Of a stretch of DNA of 64,000 nucleotides, positions 41,001-47,976 are shown in pieces. Source of the DNA: Mactromeris polynyma (taxonomy: Eukaryota > Mollusca > Bivalvia > Venerida > Mactridae). The notes beneath the pieces are model-generated. The model was not told the origin of the DNA. It worked only from the letters and a program-made list of their open reading frames with translations, and searched no databases. A program made the translations under genes and the position numbers. Where the stretch lies: NCBI GenBank assembly GCA_032209605.1, contig JASFXZ010000001.1:20912256-20976255 (forward strand). Direction: 5' to 3'. How positions within the stretch are numbered: the stretch's first letter is position 1; each line of letters opens with the position of its first letter.

Positions 41001-43896
41001 AATATCTGGATTTATATACATGTAGTAACTTTCAAATGTATAACTCAATTGAAAATTGAATATACAGTTTTATACATGCATTATTTATATAGTAAAAAAA
41101 GATGCAAGTTATGTCCACTACATTCTGTGAAAGCACATTCTGTGAAAGCTGTTTGGAATTAGAACCTAAAAAATTTAAAACATAATTGCACAGAAAACTT
41201 TACATCAAAGAAAAATGCCTCAGTAAAAAGAAATAAAACCAATTACAACATACCAAGAACACCCTTTATACCCAAGATACACAACTGTCAAAAGACTTGC
41301 AAGTTGTGTATTTTGTCTTGTTTACAATATTGTGGTTAAAACAACTGTCATGAGACTTACAAGTTGACTTAGCCAGTTCTTCAAATCTGCTTTCCTAGTT
41401 TTTCCTCCATACTGATAAGCTGATGATTCACCCAAGTAACATCTGACCGCAGGCATTTTATCTGGTTTAGCATTATTTGGTGGCATAGGATTCTGAAATA
41501 CAAATCTAAATGTGTATCAAAACAAATAGGTCCATGATTAGAGTTTGGAGACATGGTTCACAGAATATCTGAGACAAAATTCAAAGAACTTTCAACGACG
41601 CCTGGAATTCCTTTTTTCAGTTTTCAATGACTATGTGGTATTACTAATTAAAAAAGTTAACAAAAATGGCGAAAGGTCCAACACAAATTTTAAACTGGAA
41701 AAGAAATGCACAAAAAAGTAACTTAACATCATTTCTAAAAATTATTTTATTTTTTCAACACTAACTATAAATTTATTCTTTCTACAAAGCAAATTCACTG
41801 ACAAAGATTTTCTGGGAGTTACAGGCAAAATTCAGGTACTTTTCCAGTACTTTTCCAGGACTACTATTGTCATGGTGTTTTCAAGATTAGCATCAATTCC
41901 AGGACTTTTCAAGGCCTGTCTCAGAATGCAGCCTTAGCATTGCTTATAACCAACCAGTCAAATACTAGAGCATTTTGTTACCTTTAGCTAATCAACCCAA
42001 ATAGCACTGAACATACCTTGCTTGGGCTAAATGCTCCAAACTGCCAATTGGTGTAGTTTTTTGCAGTGTTCTTGTTTTGCCAAAGGTCATATGTCACCTG
42101 TTCAAGTTTGGAACCATTGCCTGACATTGAAACAAATCAATGATAAATTAGCCAATATATTTTAGCAAAATCAAATTAAGCTTACCATCCTTATAGCATA
42201 AGTCATAACAGGTTCTACTCCAATCATCAAAAATTAAAATCATGACTAATATATTTGAGCAATGTTTTAATTATATAGTCACCAACATCATTATCCTGTA
42301 ACAATCATGTACATTTGTACTTCATCTTTCTTGCAATCAGTGACATTTTATGAAGTGGAATTATATAATGATGTGCTTTTTGTTTTTTTCAAAACTTTAC
42401 TTTAGACGGTTATAAAAAGCTCCCAACAAAAATAATTTAACATGACCTATACCCTTGAAATTGGAAAACTTTGCATGAAAATAGTCAAGCTGGGAATATA
42501 GCACAGTCATTTTAATGCAACCATTTATACCATAAACAGATAATTAAACTTTAAAAGCACATTGAGGTATCCGTTTAATTTTAAGCTGTTGTCTCACAGT
42601 AAATGAAATGAAAGGTTTTATGTCGACTTATTCTGGATTGATTTTATGTTTTGAAAACTTTTTTTGGGAAATTCACTATTGATAATTTATTTTGGGAAAA
42701 CAGATGCTGTTTATAGCACCAAATGACAGCTACATTTGTATTAAAATAGCTGGAAAAAAGTAAGTAAGGAAACAAGTTTGAAAGTGACACTATGCTCCAG
42801 GGATACATTTCTACATTGACTGACAAATCATAAGTCATGGATACAATAGGAGATTTAAATTATTTTATTATTACTAATACTCACTTTCATTCCTGAACAC
42901 AACACAAAAAGGCTGATGCCTGGATGTTTTGATGTGTCTTTGAAAAGCATATGATGGAAAATCTTGAAGCAAAGTGTCATAGCCTGAAAGGACAAAAGGT
43001 TATCAAAAATTATATTACACTGACCTGTCAAGAGTTTTGATCCTGTACGACGCAAATTTCAAAAGCGTATCGAGCGAAACAAAGAGTTACCTAACCTGAA
43101 TTGCGAGTAATATGTACTGATGTGATATATGCTAAAAATGTAATGACGATGCTGTTCATCAAGTCAACTGTCCATGATCTGACATGGTTTCTTGTTCGAT
43201 TTTCTAAAACAATAGACCATTGAGTAGTTTAAATATAAATTTTCCAAAAACATATAAATTTTCCAAAAAGATACCATTTAATATATTTCATTATTTGATG
43301 AAATCACAAACACTGAATCAATATTTTGAAACATGACCACATTTCAGACATATTAAATACCACTTGTATGAAGAGATAAGTCGTCAGTATTATTGACTCA
43401 CTAAAGATCGCTCATTTAAAATGGGGGAAGTGTAGGGTCTTTTCATACTGTTAATCGGTGTATTCATTAAATAATGAAATAATAATGACACACTTTTTGA
43501 ACCAGTCAATTTATAAAGGACACAAGATATTTGTCAATAAATATTTGACTCTTATAATGATATTGTAATTCGTGGAAAGTAATCTTACATGAATACAGAT
43601 CTAAACAAAACTAAAGTTTTGACACGATAAACCTCATATTCACACGGACCTATATACATATAGGTCCGTGATATTCATAACAACAAGATAGAATTATCCA
43701 GGAGCGTTCATTCAGAAATAAATTTCATGAATTCAACGCACGACCGAAAGAATAACGCAAATATTTTCTAAAAACTATTTAAGAAAACTATTTCTATGTA
43801 TCAAGTCTTACTTTTCACTGATGTCACTACACCAATCAAAGACAATACGCAGACTATCAAAAAACAAAAGCGAGAAACAACTCGCATATCCGCCAT
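8065..43896 (-). CDS. Secreted/ER-lumen protein with several thioredoxin-fold units, 22 exons, 913 aa
   Basis: Spliced from 22 GT-AG exons, all phases consistent (2742 nt): 43896-43812, 43203-43096, 42983-42885, 42120-42017, 41492-41361, 40892-40758, 39969-39908, 39302-39241, 38399-38284, 37886-37682, 37226-37161, 36458-36304, 35888-35712, 35139-34981, 34355-34271, 33618-33428, 32604-32518, 31941-31762, 30798-30680, 27762-27681, 24034-23914, 8276-8065. The start ATG has A at -3 and G at +4. Residues 1-27 form a signal peptide. Thioredoxin-like units: about 40-176 (cis-Pro P146), 177-300 (P254), 302-443 (degenerate FYAHWAHDVH at 326-335, both active-site Cys gone; P384), and 503-650, a true a-type unit with CGNC at 563-566 and FPTV (cis-Pro P609). 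The C-terminal part, about 650-913, looks like b-type folds ending with KYPRLAIV near 856. A Lys/Pro-rich linker spans 468-496. N-glycosylation sequons (N30, N96, N99, N462, N570, N592) fit passage through the ER. It ends in TEHF, not KDEL. I infer a PDI-like redox or chaperone role. QSOX is excluded because there is no ERV/ALR domain. The family is not recognised; the exon structure is firm, the function is not. Confidence 0.85.
8257..8384. repeat. 32-bp tandem repeat duplicating a splice acceptor, 4 copies
   Basis: Units start at 8257, 8289, 8321 and 8353, with only one to three differences between copies. On the minus strand each unit holds CTCTATTTTCAG followed by the first 20 bases of the terminal exon of the thioredoxin-fold gene. 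Four acceptor AGs result, at 8374-8373, 8342-8341, 8310-8309 and 8278-8277. Only the last continues the reading frame to the full C-terminus. Confidence 0.95.
9904..10083. mobile_element. MITE family B copy, opposite orientation
   Basis: Starts ACAGTCGGACCTTATCTATT and ends ACGAGGTTCAACTGTA. The internal blocks are reversed relative to the copy at 6.2 kb. Located in intron 21 of the thioredoxin-fold gene. Confidence 0.85.
10696..10875. mobile_element. MITE family A, copy 1 (pogo/Tigger-like)
   Basis: About 180 bp with inverted ends that begin CAGTAAAACCTCACTT and end GAGGTTTACTG, flanked by TA on both sides. A CAGT terminus with a TA target duplication is typical of Tc1/mariner-pogo elements. 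The body alternates 'gaccacctcaataat' and its complement. It has no coding capacity. It lies in intron 21 of the thioredoxin-fold gene. Confidence 0.85.
11236..11518 (+). mobile_element. tRNA-Thr-like SINE, copy 1
   Basis: The head resembles a tRNA: A-box-like TTAGTCCAGTGATAATGCG, an anticodon stem-loop, then B box GGTTCGATTCCCCG. After it comes a core with GACGAGACTTTAAAAACCGA and GAGGTCCCGTGT, ending in AAATAAACGCAAATACAAA. In the 51.7-kb copy the loop CTAGTAA would read anticodon AGT (Thr). The core resembles the Meta-type core of marine invertebrate SINEs (inference). Located in intron 21, opposite to the host gene. Confidence 0.8.
12678..12992. mobile_element. MITE family A, copy interrupted by other sequence
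   Basis: The ends match family A (ACAGTAAAACATCACTTAAA on the left, AAGTGAGGTTTTATCGTAA on the right), but the centre is replaced by unrelated sequence. That sequence includes a 100-bp segment present again at 13467-13569. Confidence 0.7.
12803..12903. repeat. 100-bp duplicate J, copy 1
   Basis: Almost identical to 13467-13569 (CTACCCATCCTTTCAAGGTC to ATGAACAAACAACA). Lies inside the interrupted MITE A copy. Confidence 0.85.
12998..13245. repeat. Dispersed repeat K, copy 1
   Basis: Matches 63530-63793 in the same orientation; shared blocks include CTTTTAAGACTGATA, TTAAGAATTTACTCAA and CTTAAGTATTT.CGTGAAATC. It begins immediately after a MITE family A copy. Confidence 0.7.
13467..13569. repeat. 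100-bp duplicate J, copy 2
   Basis: Same orientation and nearly the same sequence as 12803-12903, 665 bp away. Such high identity suggests a recent duplication. Confidence 0.85.
15662..15920 (+). mobile_element. tRNA-headed SINE, second family
   Basis: Head TCGCTAAGTGGTTGAAGCAT, B-box-like GTCGTAGGTTGAATCC, then CTGATATGGCCGATTGGTGA, ending in ATAATAAATAAATAC. The same body occurs in reverse at 26500-26640. Confidence 0.7.
18315..18660. repeat. Palindromic element H with a long hairpin
   Basis: Left part TCATACAGACATACTC, centre, then a near-perfect hairpin at 18532-18633 with arms of about 49 bp (AAAAGTGCAATGCATTGTTG and complement, only a few mismatches). Relatives lie at 4152-4348 and 39455-39600. 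In intron 21 of the thioredoxin-fold gene. Confidence 0.85.
19641..19830. mobile_element. MITE family A copy
   Basis: Contains the paired AGACCACCTCAATAA and GGTGGTCTTATTATTGAGG blocks of family A. The outer ends are decayed. Located in intron 21 of the thioredoxin-fold gene. Confidence 0.8.
20905..21145. repeat. Foldback element N
   Basis: The left arm (AAATCTCAGCTCAATTTGAG) is mirrored by the right arm (GCTGAGATTTAGCTCAAATT, then GAGATG). The whole stretch is rich in ATCTCA and TGAGAT words. No reading frame. In intron 21. Confidence 0.75.
21718..21990 (+). mobile_element. tRNA-headed SINE, fourth family
   Basis: Starts GTAGGTGGCTCAGTGGTTAA with B box GGGTTCAATCCCTC, then a body with repeated GTACTGGTT motifs. 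It is in intron 21 of the thioredoxin-fold gene. The 3' limit is uncertain. Confidence 0.6.
22171..22340. mobile_element. MITE family A copy
   Basis: Starts ACAGTAAGACCACCTCAATA and ends in GGTGGTCTTATTATTGAGAT plus a decayed terminus. Flanking TA is visible on the left. Confidence 0.8.
23656..23837. mobile_element. MITE family B copy
   Basis: Starts ACAGTTTGACCCTCCTTCAT and ends AACAAGGTCCGACTGTA, with family B internal blocks. It lies about 80 bp beyond the donor side of exon 21 of the thioredoxin-fold gene. Confidence 0.85.
24095..24567. mobile_element. TIR element Q (pogo-like ends)
   Basis: The left end ACAGTAGAACACTTCGAAAC continues into CTCGAAC. The right end carries the complement, GTTCGAGGTTTTGAAGTTTT. 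It is about 470 bp, AT-rich and has no reading frame. It sits 60 bp upstream of exon 21 of the thioredoxin-fold gene (in intron 20). The CAGT start resembles families A and B. Confidence 0.7.
24852..25182. repeat. Dispersed repeat starting AAGAGGGCCAAGATGGCCCT
   Basis: Starts with the palindromic AGGGCCAAGATGGCCCT and ends CACTTCTCAGGTGAGCTAAA. This layout is familiar from bivalve genomes (inference). A short related piece is at 61856-61890. In intron 20 of the thioredoxin-fold gene. Confidence 0.6.
25838..25992. mobile_element. MITE family A copy
   Basis: Begins ACAGTTAAACCTCACTTAAA and ends GAGGTTTTACTGTA, so both ends and the TA flanks are kept. Located in intron 20 of the thioredoxin-fold gene. 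Confidence 0.85.
26420..26500 (+). mobile_element. tRNA-like SINE head
   Basis: Contains ACAGTGGTCGAGCGCCCAAC, CTCCTGATCC and the B box GGGTTCAATCCCCG. Not a functional tRNA: the acceptor stem does not pair. Related to 39603-39760. Confidence 0.55.
26500..26640 (-). mobile_element. Second-family SINE, reverse copy
   Basis: On the minus strand: GTGGCTGAGTGGTTAAGGCA head, then CTGATATGGCCGGTTGGTGA and ATTAAAGGATAGG. Abuts another tRNA-like head at 26420 in opposite orientation. Confidence 0.7.
26739..27126. mobile_element. TIR element family E, copy 1
   Basis: Begins TGACAAAACCTGTATTAGTG and ends with the near complement TCACAAATACAGGTTTTTGTCA. The internal sequence aligns along its length with 57665-58079. 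It is non-coding; a short frame inside it is not shared with copy 2. Confidence 0.8.
27183..27573. repeat. Foldback element P made of AGCAGTAA words
   Basis: Starts ACCTGTGTGAAGTTAGCAGT and ends ATTACTGCTAACTTCACATC, which are inverted copies. Inside, AGCAGTAA and its complement recur many times. In intron 20, about 110 bp from exon 20 of the thioredoxin-fold gene. Confidence 0.8.
27945..28078 (-). mobile_element. tRNA-headed repeat, reverse orientation
   Basis: On the minus strand: CTCAGCATAGAGTGTCCGCT followed by GGTCCTGGGTTCGATCCCTG, the A- and B-box layout of a tRNA-derived SINE. In intron 19 of the thioredoxin-fold gene. Confidence 0.55.
28105..28321. repeat. 31-bp minisatellite, 7 copies plus a partial
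   Basis: Identical 31-bp units start at 28105 and every 31 bp to 28291. Each holds ACTCAAGACATTACAATACA. A diverged extra unit is at about 28434-28465. In intron 19 of the thioredoxin-fold gene. No spacers, so not a CRISPR array. Confidence 0.95.
30295..30637. mobile_element. MITE family A copy split by a family B insertion
   Basis: The left part of family A (30295-30369) and its right part (30546-30637, ending GAGGTTTTACTGTA) are separated by a complete family B element. Located in intron 19 of the thioredoxin-fold gene. Confidence 0.8.
30370..30545. mobile_element. MITE family B copy nested in family A
   Basis: Runs from TGACCTCGTTTATTCGACAC to GAACGAGGTCTGACTGTA. The sequence on both sides is family A, so B inserted after A. 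Confidence 0.85.
32190..32460. mobile_element. Family G relative
   Basis: Starts near GGGCCCATATTTTACTTACA and ends TTTGTGAATACAGACCC. Inner blocks with CTGAATTTGAGACTTAGTC and its complement match family G in arrangement. Located in intron 17 of the thioredoxin-fold gene. Confidence 0.55.
33920..34087 (+). repeat. Dispersed repeat D, 3' part
   Basis: Contains TTGACCTGTATTTTATTATC, TCCATCCATCCTTTCATGAG and CGGGCGGACATACAGG, matching the second half of repeat D. In intron 15 of the thioredoxin-fold gene. Confidence 0.7.
34653..34763. repeat. Palindromic element C, full copy
   Basis: TTGTCATGAGTTCTCTCCCT and AGGGAGAGAACTAGTGACAA form inverted ends around an AT-rich centre. In intron 14 of the thioredoxin-fold gene. 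Confidence 0.85.
37303..37359. repeat. Hairpin, arms of 22 bp
   Basis: ATATCGAGGGTTCAGCGCAA and its near-exact complement enclose a 13-base loop. In intron 10 of the thioredoxin-fold gene. Related to the hairpin at 4605. Confidence 0.9.
37433..37545 (+). repeat. Dispersed repeat D, 5' part, in intron 10
   Basis: Starts AACTAGATATGTTCATAGGA and continues through AAAAAGGGCCATAACTCCAC. Lies on one side of exon 10 of the thioredoxin-fold gene. Confidence 0.7.
37944..38045 (+). repeat. Dispersed repeat D, 5' part, in intron 9
   Basis: Starts AACTAGATGTGTCCAACTGT and ends near AAAAAAGGGCCATAACTCCT. Same orientation as the copy on the other side of exon 10. Confidence 0.7.
39455..39600. repeat. 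Palindromic element H, left half
   Basis: Contains TATCCAAATATGCTAAGT and TGCCTTCATAAAAACGTACT, like the left part of 18315-18660. In intron 7 of the thioredoxin-fold gene. Confidence 0.65.
39603..39760 (+). mobile_element. tRNA-headed SINE, third family
   Basis: Head GAGAGCCCAACTCCTGATCC with B box GTGAGTTCGAGCCCC, then a body with TAGCCAGGAAGCAGTCATCA. The body matches 55601-55740. Located in intron 7 of the thioredoxin-fold gene. Confidence 0.6.
40026..40110. mobile_element. Fragment of element M
   Basis: Starts AGGGGTGTCACAATATGACT and contains TACCACAATATATTGCTTCA, the complement of a block at 60264-60283. Located in intron 6 of the thioredoxin-fold gene. Confidence 0.55.
40307..40594. 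mobile_element. TIR element family F, copy 1
   Basis: Ends GATAGTTCCCAC and GAGGGAACTATC are inverted, and the match extends about 35 bp inward with mismatches. About 290 bp, in intron 6 of the thioredoxin-fold gene. Confidence 0.8.
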
Positions 43897-44461
43897 GTTG
43901 TATACAAATGAAGAGTAGTAAAGGGACATAACTTTCATTCAGGCCCGTCATGCAAATTTTCGATTAATATTGAATATAAAACAAAAACTTTAACAGCATA
44001 CCGTCTAACAACAGATTATGTATAAATAAGTTTATATGAGAATTCATGGAAGAATAAGAATGGGGTTTTACTGTATACTTTACGGGTGAAATGTGTGTTT
44101 TGTGATACAATCGTCACAGGTTGAAGGAAGTCAGTGTGTCATTTAAGGTATGGCAATTTTTCTAGCATATCTAGGGTCGTGTAGTGGATATAGATGCAAC
44201 TACATGTATCTAGTAAATATTAGAAATGTGAGTTGTCTCCCTTAGATTATATAAGTGACGCGTTTGTAATTCTTTTGCGATAAAATACTTATCATCCAAT
44301 ATAGTTTACAAACATAATATTAACATACTCCATGAGAGTAAGTACATATGTACATTTATACAAACAAGACAGTCAGACGAAATATTACAATACACATGAC
44401 ACGACAATGATAGAATATGAAATTATTATTACAATTAGATGAATAATTAAAAAATTGAACC

Positions 44462-45093
44462 ATGGTCCGAAGTGTCCAAGTGTCCATATGGTCCGAAGTG
44501 TCCGTAAATATGTGCTAAAATACACAAATATTACAACTACATATATTTATAACTGATATAGCAAGTAGATCTATTTATTTACAAGTATTTTTATTAAAAT
44601 ATGAATAATGTTGAAACAAAGTATTAACTAAAACTATAAATCATGGTCCGAAGTGTCCCTAAAGATAGGCCGTAATGACTCCAAATCATGGTCCGAAGTG
44701 TCCCTAAAGATAGGCCGTAATGACTCCAAATCATGGTCCGAAGTGTCCCTAAAGATAGGCCGTAATGACTCCAAATCATGGTCCGAAGTGTCCCTAAAGA
44801 TAGGCCGTAATGACTCCAAATCATGGTCCGAAGTGTCCCTAAAGATAGGCCGTAATGACTCCAAATCATGGTCCGAAGTGTCCATAACATGTGCTAAAAT
44901 ACACTAAGATTACAACTACATATAACTGATATAGCAAGTATTTATTTACAAGTGTTAATTAAAACATGAATAATGTTGTAACAAAGTGTTAACCAAAATT
45001 ATAAATCATGGTCTGAAGTGTCCATGTAGATGGTCCGAAGTGTCCCTAAATATGGTCCGAAGTGTCTGGTCCGAAATGTCCATGGTCCGAAAT
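44462..45093. repeat. Duplicated flanks and dispersed GGTCCGAAGTGTCC motifs around the satellite
   Basis: A segment of about 150 bp left of the array (about 44495-44640) reappears in diverged form on the right (about 44885-45005). GGTCCGAAGTGTCC or a one-base variant also occurs outside the array at about 44464, 44491, 45008, 45031, 45054, 45068 and 45084, always in the same orientation. The array seems to have grown inside an older, larger duplication. Confidence 0.8.
44641..44882. repeat. 45-bp satellite, 5 full copies plus a partial
   Basis: Near-identical 45-bp units start at 44641, 44686, 44731, 44776 and 44821, with a partial unit at 44866. Each begins TCATGGTCCGAAGTGTCC. Since 45 is divisible by 3, the array is open in several frames on both strands. 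Those frames are artefacts of the repeat and not genes. Confidence 0.95.
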
Positions 45094-47942
45094 GTCCTAA
45101 TACCTTATGTACATACAAGACAAGACTGTACGTACAACAAGATTTGCCGGAGTCACGAATTTCAACCCTCAGCAGTGTACGTCATATGTATTGTAGCGGA
45201 AATTTATACGCATTTTATATAGACTTTCTCGTCTGCTTATCTGCTGCGTAGCGGAAACACAAATATTTGCTAAACACAAACTTCTGTTTCGAAGTATGTT
45301 AATTTGAACACCTACCAGAACCTCTCGTATCCTTGTAGGTTAAGGTCGTGGTAAATGTTTGAAGCGTAGTGTGAGTCGTGGTATGGATTATCCCTGGATA
45401 CGATTGTCTTCATGTATTTAACTGTGTACTTGAAAAAAGCAAGATGTCCAAGGTAATAGTAATTTAAATTCATTCAATATATTCTCACAAAAAAATGTCT
45501 TCTTATGCAATTGATCGCCATGTCTAAAAATAGCAATAGTCTTTTAAGCGCATTAATTATTCCGGCATGTTTATGTACCGGTACTCCCGTTCAAACTGAA
45601 GTTTTCGGTTGAAATTTGTAAAATTAAATATTTAAACATTTAGCAGAATGTGAAAACTTCCAGTTGCATCAAACGAGGAAAGATGAATCATTTCCGCAAG
45701 CAACACATTCAGAATAAACTATGCTGCCTATTGATTATAAGTGCTGGCGATTAAACACGTCTACGATATCCCGTTCGTCTGACGTAACTCTGTATAAGTA
45801 TACGGAAAACGAAAGTAGGATAGGATAATAATTTATTGTCGAATTATTAGCCCACGATTACTTTATAGAAGTAAAAATATGAGACCAGCAACCTTAAATT
45901 CATATCTAGAATGTCTTCTTGGATGTTAATTTGGTATTTTAAACTTATCGAGAGTGATGTCTTTGATTGTACCATGGTTTATAGGTCCGTGATCATATGT
46001 TCTAGATACTCGGTACGATAATTGCAAACAATAGTATGATAAGGTTAATTTAAGGGTTATGTATAAATAAAAAGTTTAATAACTTACCTGTTATGGTTTG
46101 AGTTTCTATGTTCATGCTCGGGTCCAGAGGGGGCGGGGCCGGGTCTGGACCCCTGAGATTTTGGCAAAATAGTGTTGTCAATATCTAATCATAAATATTA
46201 ACACGACACCAGTAAGACAAAAAGTCGATGAATGTGTCGTGGCATAAAATAGGGTAGTCCGAATTTCAAGCCACGACAAATTTTACGTCGCAAGACACAC
46301 ATTTTTTCCTACGACTGTCGTACAACATCGCAAGACAAGCCACGAAATCCCCCAAATTTTCGTCGTGAACCTGCATATTCCTATCGTGGTTCCATTATGA
46401 CATAGGCTTAAGCTTTACATTCACATTTGAACGATTGGCACACCTGTACTTCAAACGTTAAGTGACCAAGTCGTATCTGTTTATAAAAACGCGTATGTGT
46501 TCGTAAGGGAACCATGGACTTTTGGAAATAAGATCAACGTGAAGTTAAAACCAAAACTGTACTAGTGTAAAGTTTTTATGTTATGCTGTAAATTCGGTAC
46601 GCTGTAAAATGGGTACGCTGTAAATTCGGTACGCTGTTTTCTTCTCGAAATGTTCCTTGTCCTTTCATGAATATTTTGAGCATCCTAATATAATACCTGT
46701 CACACTTATCCAGTATTCATTAATATAAACATCTTTAATCGTTAAAACAATTATGTACTTTTCAGCAGTGCTATGTCGGATGTGACCGAGGCTATTGCCT
46801 ATTTTTGTGCGCCATATCACGTCATATTGCGCAGCTGAAATGTCCATAGTGTATGATATTGGTGCCGAGGGTCATTATTTAAAGCCATTACTTATAGGAC
46901 ATACACCGAATAGAATGACATTTTTCGTTTAAATATGTCAGAGCCATCTTGAAATCGCAATAGTTTAATTACAAACGAGTTCAAAGTGAACTTGCCATTA
47001 ATTTCTGACGTTAAGTTCGTAGTGTATTTACTCGGTTTGTTAACGCGCTGACGGCAAGAAGGAAGTGAATTGTCGTCTGCCTTCAAGCGATAATGTGACA
47101 CATTGAAATCAGAAATCTGTGAAAGTGTTACAGTCTTGTGTTTATCGGCAATTGTACGCATACAGACTCAGTTTGTTTTATTGTTTGAAGGAAATATTAA
47201 TACAATTATACACGGAGTATTCTGAAGTATTGACATCACAAAAGGTATTGTTTCTAGTGAATTTATGTACATGGTAAATTGTTGAAACATGTCTGTTAAT
47301 ATATTATGTGTAATTATGCGTGCACACGTATGATTAACTTGTATGTGGTGATAATAATTTAATCTGCATAGTGAAATGTATATATTTCGACTGATTTCTT
47401 GCGCGCGACGGTGGTGCGCGCAATATCGTTCAGTTTCCCAGGGCTACGGCGTTGAATCGTACATTTTGGATTAATATCGCGTTGTTTGCGATTGATTATA
47501 ATTACTTCTGCAGTCGTGTAATTCTTACTACATGTTTAATATATCTTTGTGCTACAAATTGTTCAAAATTTTGAGTAAATCAATTTCTGGGGAGGGCTGT
47601 GTTCATGCGTTACTTTCCCAAAAAACTTCGGTCTATTTTTTTCTGTGACATTTCCAATCGTCGTTGACAATTTATGGAGTTTACTTAACAATTATAATTA
47701 TGCTCTGCTGAAACCTTTCTTTGGATTAAACTGGCGGCGAAACATGTATGTATGCATGGGTACATTTATTTTATCGACGTTATTCGAGATACGGTATTTT
47801 ATAGTGGTGATTGGCGCTAAATATGGGACTGGTTTTTGTACGACTTGTTATTGAATAAACTCAGCTATCGGATTGAATAATTGATATGGCCGACAAGACT
47901 CATATATACATTTCATGGACATATTTATTTTTCTTGTATCAG

Positions 47943-47976
47943 TTCGCTTGGCTGGAAAGTGATTGGTACCAAAGAG
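47943..47976 (+). other. Probable 5' UTR part of the first tafazzin coding exon
   Basis: A pyrimidine-rich tract ending in AG at 47941-47942 lies 34 bp before the tafazzin ATG, as expected if a non-coding leader exon is spliced here. The frame stays open through this stretch, so a longer N-terminus cannot be excluded. The human alignment nevertheless favours the ATG at 47977. The upstream leader exon was not identified. Confidence 0.5.

Larger units (their letters stand above)
43897..47942. other. Intergenic region between two divergent genes
   Basis: About 4 kb separates the divergent start codons of the thioredoxin-fold gene and tafazzin, so both promoters should lie here. It holds the 45-bp satellite with its flanking duplication (44462-45090), a repeat shared with 35.4 kb (46118-46190), a GTCGTGGC-rich repeat (46200-46385), a short repeat of GGTACGCTG (46590-46640) and a small CpG-rich patch (47398-47425). 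No TATA box or reading frame that I trust was found. Confidence 0.4.

Noticed and set aside
44624..44907. Reading frames of 80-90 codons on both strands
   Set aside because: They are a product of the 45-bp satellite, whose length is a multiple of 3; no known domain and no independent coding signal.
47645..47854. A 69-codon frame just upstream of tafazzin, possible N-terminal exon
   Set aside because: It ends in a stop before the tafazzin exon, has no good donor I could see, and the tafazzin N-terminus is already complete from 47977.
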